Below the pieces are notes generated by a model that saw nothing but the letters and a program-made list of their open reading frames with translations, did not search any database and had not been told where the DNA came from. DNA of 64,000 bases from Phoenix dactylifera. Its lineage: Eukaryota; Streptophyta; Magnoliopsida; Arecales; Arecaceae. Position numbers and translations under genes: made by a program. Positions within the stretch are counted from its first letter, which is position 1, and every line of letters starts with the position of its first letter. The stretch is taken from the NCBI RefSeq assembly GCF_009389715.1, contig NW_024067996.1:62001-126000 (forward strand), written 5' to 3'. Positions 58,681-64,000 of this stretch are shown in pieces.

Positions 58681-58889
58681 GGGCATATTTGGAAACTTCC
58701 TGTTGGATCCAATAGGATTGACTAGAGAGATGTGTGGAAGCGAAAAAATGAAGCGAGAGAGCAAGAGCTTTTTTATTTTTGATCCCGGAGGGAGCAAACA
58801 ATGCAACCTCACGTTCATCCTCTCTCATTCTCCTACTTTATCCTTTCATTCTGTGGCACTTCGAAGATTCCTTCTCCCCAAACACACCC
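58681..58889. mobile_element. Small MITE, PIF/Harbinger-like (Tourist type)
   Basis: 209 bp with imperfect inverted termini GGGCATATTTGG and, from the right, GGGTGTGTTTGG; the three mismatches are all transitions. Flanked by TAA at 58678-58680 and 58890-58892. No coding capacity. The short termini and 3-bp duplication leave some chance of coincidence. Confidence 0.65.
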
Positions 58890-58892
58890 TAA

Positions 58893-59747
58893 ATGCTTCA
58901 AGATTCCTTTATCCTTGGATATGTAAAATCCCTATTTAATTGAAATGTTGGATGGGTGGGCTTTCATACATAAAAAAAAAACAAAGAAAAGATAGTGAGA
59001 TGTTGAGGAGAAAAGGAAAAAGTAAGAGAGAAGAAATTAAGGCAGTGGAGTTAAAAGAAGGGATGGTGTTATTTCATACTCCCTAGTGGTCATACTAACC
59101 CGGTTAAATGACTTTCCTAGTATTAACTATCTTCATTCGAAGAAGAAAAGGTGGGGGATGTAGGATAACTCATCTCTGATCTATAGAAAATATGCAGCCA
59201 AGTGCAATCGAAGGGATAAGTCTAACGTTAAAGCTTTTAACCATGAGATGATATGTAAAGTTAGTAAGAAATGATGAATAAAAGGTTATAGGAGAGTGAT
59301 GTGTTGTATCATGGTATTTAGGTGGCATGGCTAGAAATAGGTATAGAAATATGTAAAGAAGTGTTAGTTATAATTAAATATAAAAGTAAACGAGTAGGAG
59401 CGTTAGGCTAGCACATAAAAGCTACTTATAAAAATTGAGCTTTCATTTGCTAGTGGGCCAAATGGCTCCTAAATAATTTTGATTTTTTTGACCTAAAGAA
59501 CTATTATGGGCTTAGGATTATAGGATTATTTGGAAATATAGGAGCATAAATGAGATTGCCAATGGTTTGCTAAGGATAACTGGGCTTAGATGTACATTAT
59601 AGTTTGGATTTAAATCTAAGTAAATATTTTATTAAAGAAAAAAATATTAGATTAAGGAGAAGCACAAGGGCACATAGAGATATCTACAATAGTAGCATAG
59701 ATGGTATATTTGCATATTCTATGGATTAAAATTATACCTTCATATCT

Positions 59748-59786
<39 letters not shown>

Positions 59787-59986
59787 TTTATGAAATCTCA
59801 TAAATATATTTCAACTTTGCCTTGTGTTTTTCTCTTGCTTCTCTCCCATTAGAGAGAGAAAGCAAATCCAATAGAAGTTCTTGAAGGTGTTGAAGGCTTC
59901 AGAGAAAAACGGTGGATGATCTATGAAAGAGATTTATTTATAATATTTGCATGGTATAGGGGTTTGTCCTGAAAACAGGTTTATTT
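58893..59986. other. Intergenic, no gene recognised
   Basis: AT-rich flank of the MORF gene with a TA microsatellite; short ORFs only. Confidence 0.55.
59750..59784. repeat. (TA)n microsatellite
   Basis: Uninterrupted TA dinucleotides for about 34 bp, some 400 bp upstream of the MORF start codon. Confidence 0.95.
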
Positions 59987-59994
59987 TATATAAA
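59987..59994 (+). promoter_or_regulatory. Candidate TATA box of the MORF gene
   Basis: TATATAAA about 195 bp upstream of the start codon, in AT-rich DNA, so the match is only suggestive. Confidence 0.4.
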
Positions 59995-60189
59995 GACAGG
60001 GTCTTCTGTGTAAAAACTGAGTTTAAAATAATGTCGGCCGATCTTTGCCGATATTAGTTCACCGGCTTTTCCAACTGCTTCTTCTAAACCCCCATCAACC
60101 CCGAAAGAAAGGTCCATTCCCCTCAAAAATAAAACCCAATACACCCAAACCCAACCTTATCTCCACTCTCTCTTCGCGCACCCCCTCCA

Positions 60190-60548
60190 ATGGCGACCAT
60201 GAACTCCTCCTCTCTCTCCTCCCTCAAAGCCCTAATGACCTCCTCGCCGAACCATAGAATCGCCCCACGCGGCGCCCACGTCCCCGCGCTCCGCCCCAAT
60301 CCCCTTCTTCCCCCCTTTTCCTCCCGCCTCCGGCCGGCCTTCCTGCCGGGTGTGCCCCGGGCCATGGCAGTGGACGGGGAGTACTCGTCCAGGAGGAGCA
60401 GCAGCAGCGAGCCGAGGGAGACGATCCTGCTGCCCGGATGCGACTACAACCACTGGCTCATCGTCATGGAGTTCCCCAAGGACCCTGCCCCCACCCGGGA
60501 GCAGATGATCGAGACCTACCTCAACACCCTTGCCACGGTTCTCGGAAG
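60190..60548 (+). CDS. MORF: MORF/RIP organellar RNA-editing factor, exon 1 (partial gene)
   Basis: First exon, 119 codons plus two bases, of a multiple organellar RNA editing factor. These small proteins bind PLS-class PPR proteins and are needed for C-to-U editing of organelle transcripts. Residues 1 to about 60 are rich in Ser, Arg and Pro and poor in acidic residues, as in a plastid transit peptide. The MORF box begins near 76: [19 protein letters not shown], then [19 protein letters not shown]. It is closest in memory to MORF2 and MORF9, the chloroplast members. The start CCAATGGCG is in good context. The exon ends at GGAAG before GTAAACGG; AG would join a C to make the conserved Ser of VLGS. 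No later exon (expected to begin MEEAKKNMYAF) was found up to base 64000, so the gene continues beyond the window or is truncated. Confidence 0.92.
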
Positions 60549-63500
60549 GTAAACGGCTTGAAGATTTAAAAAGATCGGATCTTTATGGAATTGGGGCCTT
60601 CTTTCTAAAGATTTTTCGAGATTCTAGTGTCCACCATTTTGATACATGGTAATTTCAACATTTGTTATCTTATTTTCTTTTTAATGAACTAGGATTGTAT
60701 GTCTGAATGTCTTTCTTGTAGTTATGGTGATTGATATCGGGTTTCTATCTGGGATGAACATGCTCGAGAGATTTTTTTTTCCTAAAGAAAGATTATGGTT
60801 TTTTTGTGGAGTTCTTAATATAATTCTCTTAGCAAATTTATAGAGAAGAAAATAGGACAAGTACTAGTGTGATGATTTTAGATTTCCTAGGCATGTTTCT
60901 GAGATATGTTATTATTGCGATCAAATTATTAGTTTTGACAACTGAAACTAGGATGAAACCATTATTCAGCTACTAATAATACTGTAGCCATTATCTTTGA
61001 ATATTAGATTTTGTTTAAATCTTTTATGTGGTGGGGTGCCAACAGGCTGTAGAGTCAAGGTTGCAAGGGTCACATAAAATGTAGATAAGCATTGGCATAT
61101 TTTAATGCCAAATTCATTTAAAGTGGCTTGACAAATTTGTGAAACATGACACGCAATTCAGTTATATGGAAAATACTTGTTAGATGACTCATGATCTGGT
61201 CATGGAAATTGATCTTTATTTATTTGGGTGGATTCAAAAATAAGTTAAAAAGATAAAAATGCATTGATGCACGCAAAGTTAAAATAAATGTCAAATTAAC
61301 AAAAGTTGCCACATGTGGTAGCTATAATGTACACTGTTAATTTACCTCTCTTCCTTCATTTATGATAAAATGAAATACAAGGGTATTGTAGCAAGTGTTC
61401 ATGCAAGTGCGCAACTTTGTGGATATTTGGGCATATGTCCTATCTGGATGATGGAAATTTTACTCATAGGGTGGAGGTAGCAACTCTTCACCCCAAACAG
61501 TGGATTAGGTAGGTGTTAGATGTGGTTTTGTGAGATTGCATGGACTTATTACTAATGATTCTATCTACCCAGGTCGGTGAAATTATTTGGCACTACATTG
61601 TAAGATATCACTAAAGAATTTTCTATGTTATATATTTCTTCTTATATGGCCACCTTTCAGGTTACATCAAAATGCTACTGGTTTAGAATTACCAATAACA
61701 TAATAAGGCTTCATTTTTAGACTTCAGATAATAGTGTAAAACTAAAAATTTGTGGGAAAAGACAACATAGACTTTATATTTTAACCAATTTGTATATCAA
61801 AAGCTAGTCTTTGCAATTTGATTTCTTTGGAGAGGAAATATGGGATGCAAAAGAAAACTGATAAAGAAGAAAGACAAAAAGATGAATAAGGGGAAAATAC
61901 AAGGGCAAGAAAGGGAAATAGTTGAGAAAGAAGAAAAAAGGAGGGAAATAAGCAAAGGTTAGAAGAGAAGCAATATTTTGATGGAATATTTTATGGTTCT
62001 TTCATTGCTTTGCATAGACCTGACTTACGGAAGCCTTTAGTTTTGGTGAATTGAAGATGAACAATTATTTAATGATCCAAACTCAAACTAGTGCTATGAA
62101 GTTGAGTATCAAATTCTACAAACTAGATGGTGATGCAAAATTAGAAGAGAACAGTGCTGGGCTTGCAAGGAAGGACATGATTGTGTGCGGGCCAATGAAG
62201 ACATGTATCGTAACATAAGGTTGTTTCAGCTCTACTACATGACCCATGAATATTGGAGCATTTTGAACCATACCTAACCCTTGGATTGACGTTTGGAGTG
62301 AGTTTGAAGCTTGTAAGTTCATCTAAGGTTTCCTTGAAGATTTTAGAAATCCATTAGAGTTATGGGAAAGTATGTTAGGAATTGTGTGGATTGTTTAATT
62401 TTCTTGTTTTAGCATAGGGCAAGTAGTGAATGTTGCCTTTCCTCTCCTTCGTCTCGAAACTCCCACTTTCTTTACTGCCAATTTAATTTCCACTTTCTGC
62501 AAGATAGATCTAGGGGCCATTTGGGCAACTCAAATAGTCACATGGAGCATTAAGCTGAAAACAGTCTTTACTTTACACTAGATGTTTAGGGTGTTATGCT
62601 GGTTCAAAATTGATGGCTTGTAATATTGCCTTAATAATGTCTATTATAATTGTACAAGGAGGAACAATGATTCTTGCGTTCCTCTATTACGTTGTTAACA
62701 ATAAAACTTATAGATTATGGCCTTAGAAGAAATAAGTGATGTTTTAGAGACGCTATATAAAGTAGCCATAAGAAATTGTTATTACAAACATATTTATCTA
62801 CTAGTAATGGTTATCGTAGTAGAGTATGAACTTATTTAATTTCCATGTCTTCATATATCTGAATTTTCATAATTATCCTTTATAATGATTTTGCAATAGG
62901 GCACTTATTTCTAATATTATAATGCAAAAGCCTTCAACCTATATCAAAATTCAACTTATACAAAATATAAGAGGTTCCAAAGGGTCCCAACAATTAAATA
63001 AAAAACAAGTTGCTGGTATAGATCTTCTAAATTCACAAAATACAAATGTTCAAAATCCTAGAATCTTCAAATCCATAATTTATCAACTACAAGTCCATAA
63101 TATCATTAATCAACTAATAAACTATAAATCTGCTGCAAAAGCCTCCAAGCTTGCTAGCACAAATCCTCAAGCTTGGATCACTTCCGTTGCTAGCTGCCCT
63201 ACTAGTTTGAAAGGATAAAAATAAGAGTAAGCTACACAGTTCAATAAGCAAACCTCCAACTACTTACCTGATCAAGCATAGGTTTTACATTGCTTAATAA
63301 ATCATTTAAAGATAATAACTTTCATTGAAAATAAAATATTTCATAGTAACAATATAATAAACAAAATCATAAAACCAGTTATGCTTTCACATAAGCATAA
63401 ATCATGTAAAGTTCATAACTATGATTTCAAGTGTAAAACATAACTAAAGTCATAAAACATGTCATCTAGCCTCATCATAGCACAAAACAATGCTCTTAGA

Positions 63501-64000
63501 TATTTAATGTAAGATCATTTTATACCAGTGATGGAGCCGTAATTGACTAAGTATCACAAATCATAATACATGGTTCATATGCCAACTTTATACTTGTTGG
63601 CAAGGTTGTATGGAACTAACTTTGGGTGTCAATGTACCCTACTTCTAGGAACTGTAGATAACTATCTGAGAACCTCCAAAACAATCATATTTTCTTAAAA
63701 CATACATAAATAAGGAGGTTTAAAGACATTGAATGACATTATAGAATTCATAGACAATAAAGCATTAATGGAACCATTCTTTTTATGAAAAAATACAAGT
63801 TTCATAATATCATATGCTCGATCCTTATTTAAGAAAAATATAGAATCATCAATGTCAAAAATCATTTTATAACTTTTACAAAGCCTTAAGCATTGAAAAT
63901 GATCGATAGTTCAAAAACTAGCAAGGAATGTAAAGATTACTTATCTCTTTTCATCTTAAGATCTTGAAATTCAGCTAGGCGAGCCAACCAAACCAATTCA
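60549..64000 (+). other. Presumed intron 1 of the MORF gene, no other gene recognised
   Basis: AT-rich, with a normal donor at 60549 and no matching downstream exon. ORFs are short. From about 63150 to 63750 the sequence has the feel of an LTR or other dispersed repeat, but no boundaries could be set. Confidence 0.5.

Noticed and set aside
60045..60257. ORF starting upstream of the MORF start
   Set aside because: Different frame from the conserved MORF sequence; mostly leader sequence.
63120..63760. LTR-like sequence near the window end
   Set aside because: Only an impression of similarity to plant LTRs; no second copy, primer site or boundary in the window.

Overview
This is nuclear DNA of a flowering plant, probably a non-grass monocot (palm-like; low confidence). 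The evidence is three-exon genes with GT-AG introns and GC-rich exons in AT-rich surroundings, a plant GH3 gene, a plant organellar RNA-editing factor (MORF) exon, and plant-type Ty3/gypsy, hAT, CACTA and PIF/Harbinger elements. Only two host genes are well supported. Nearly everything else with recognisable structure is a transposable element or its debris.

Layout. 1-5355: 3' half of a Tat-lineage Ty3/gypsy element (RNase H and integrase, a 117-bp tandem array, 3' LTR) whose integrase C-terminal region is split by a 551-bp hAT element with an 8-bp target duplication. 5356-8186: no gene seen. 8195-10013: a hAT element with perfect 8-bp duplication and a decayed transposase. 10.0-18.8 kb: low-complexity and unassigned DNA plus a LINE-type RNase H remnant. 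18803-27718: a complete, young LTR retrotransposon on the minus strand with 1.77-kb LTRs and a single intact gag-protease ORF but no reverse transcriptase or integrase (TR-GAG type). 27.7-34.5 kb: AT-rich, no supported gene.

34707-36719: an apparently intact three-exon GH3 acyl-amido synthetase gene (607 aa), expected to conjugate auxin to amino acids. 38.69-40.44 kb: a decayed minus-strand copia-like relic. 40783-42609: a PIF/Harbinger-type element carrying a very GC-rich 51-bp minisatellite. 45870-48824: an LTR element with a tRNA-Met-type primer site whose gag-like segment is present twice head-to-head, forming an imperfect inverted repeat with arms of about 570 bp; the relic at 38.7-40.4 kb belongs to the same family. 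51226-51643: a TRIM-like element.

53763-57766: a 4.0-kb CACTA element without transposase that carries pieces of two host genes, both on the minus strand: five in-phase exons of a SET/NRP1-type histone chaperone and the first exon of a small four-helix membrane protein. 58681-58889: a small MITE. 60190-60548: first exon of a chloroplast-type MORF gene whose remaining exons were not found before the window end.

The two host genes are unrelated in function (auxin homeostasis; plastid RNA editing) and show no sign of working together. The most notable items are the chimeric gene-carrying CACTA, the inverted-duplicated gag element with a possible target relic 6 kb away, and the gag-protease-only retrotransposon. 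Coordinates come from direct reading; alignments and counts were done by eye.
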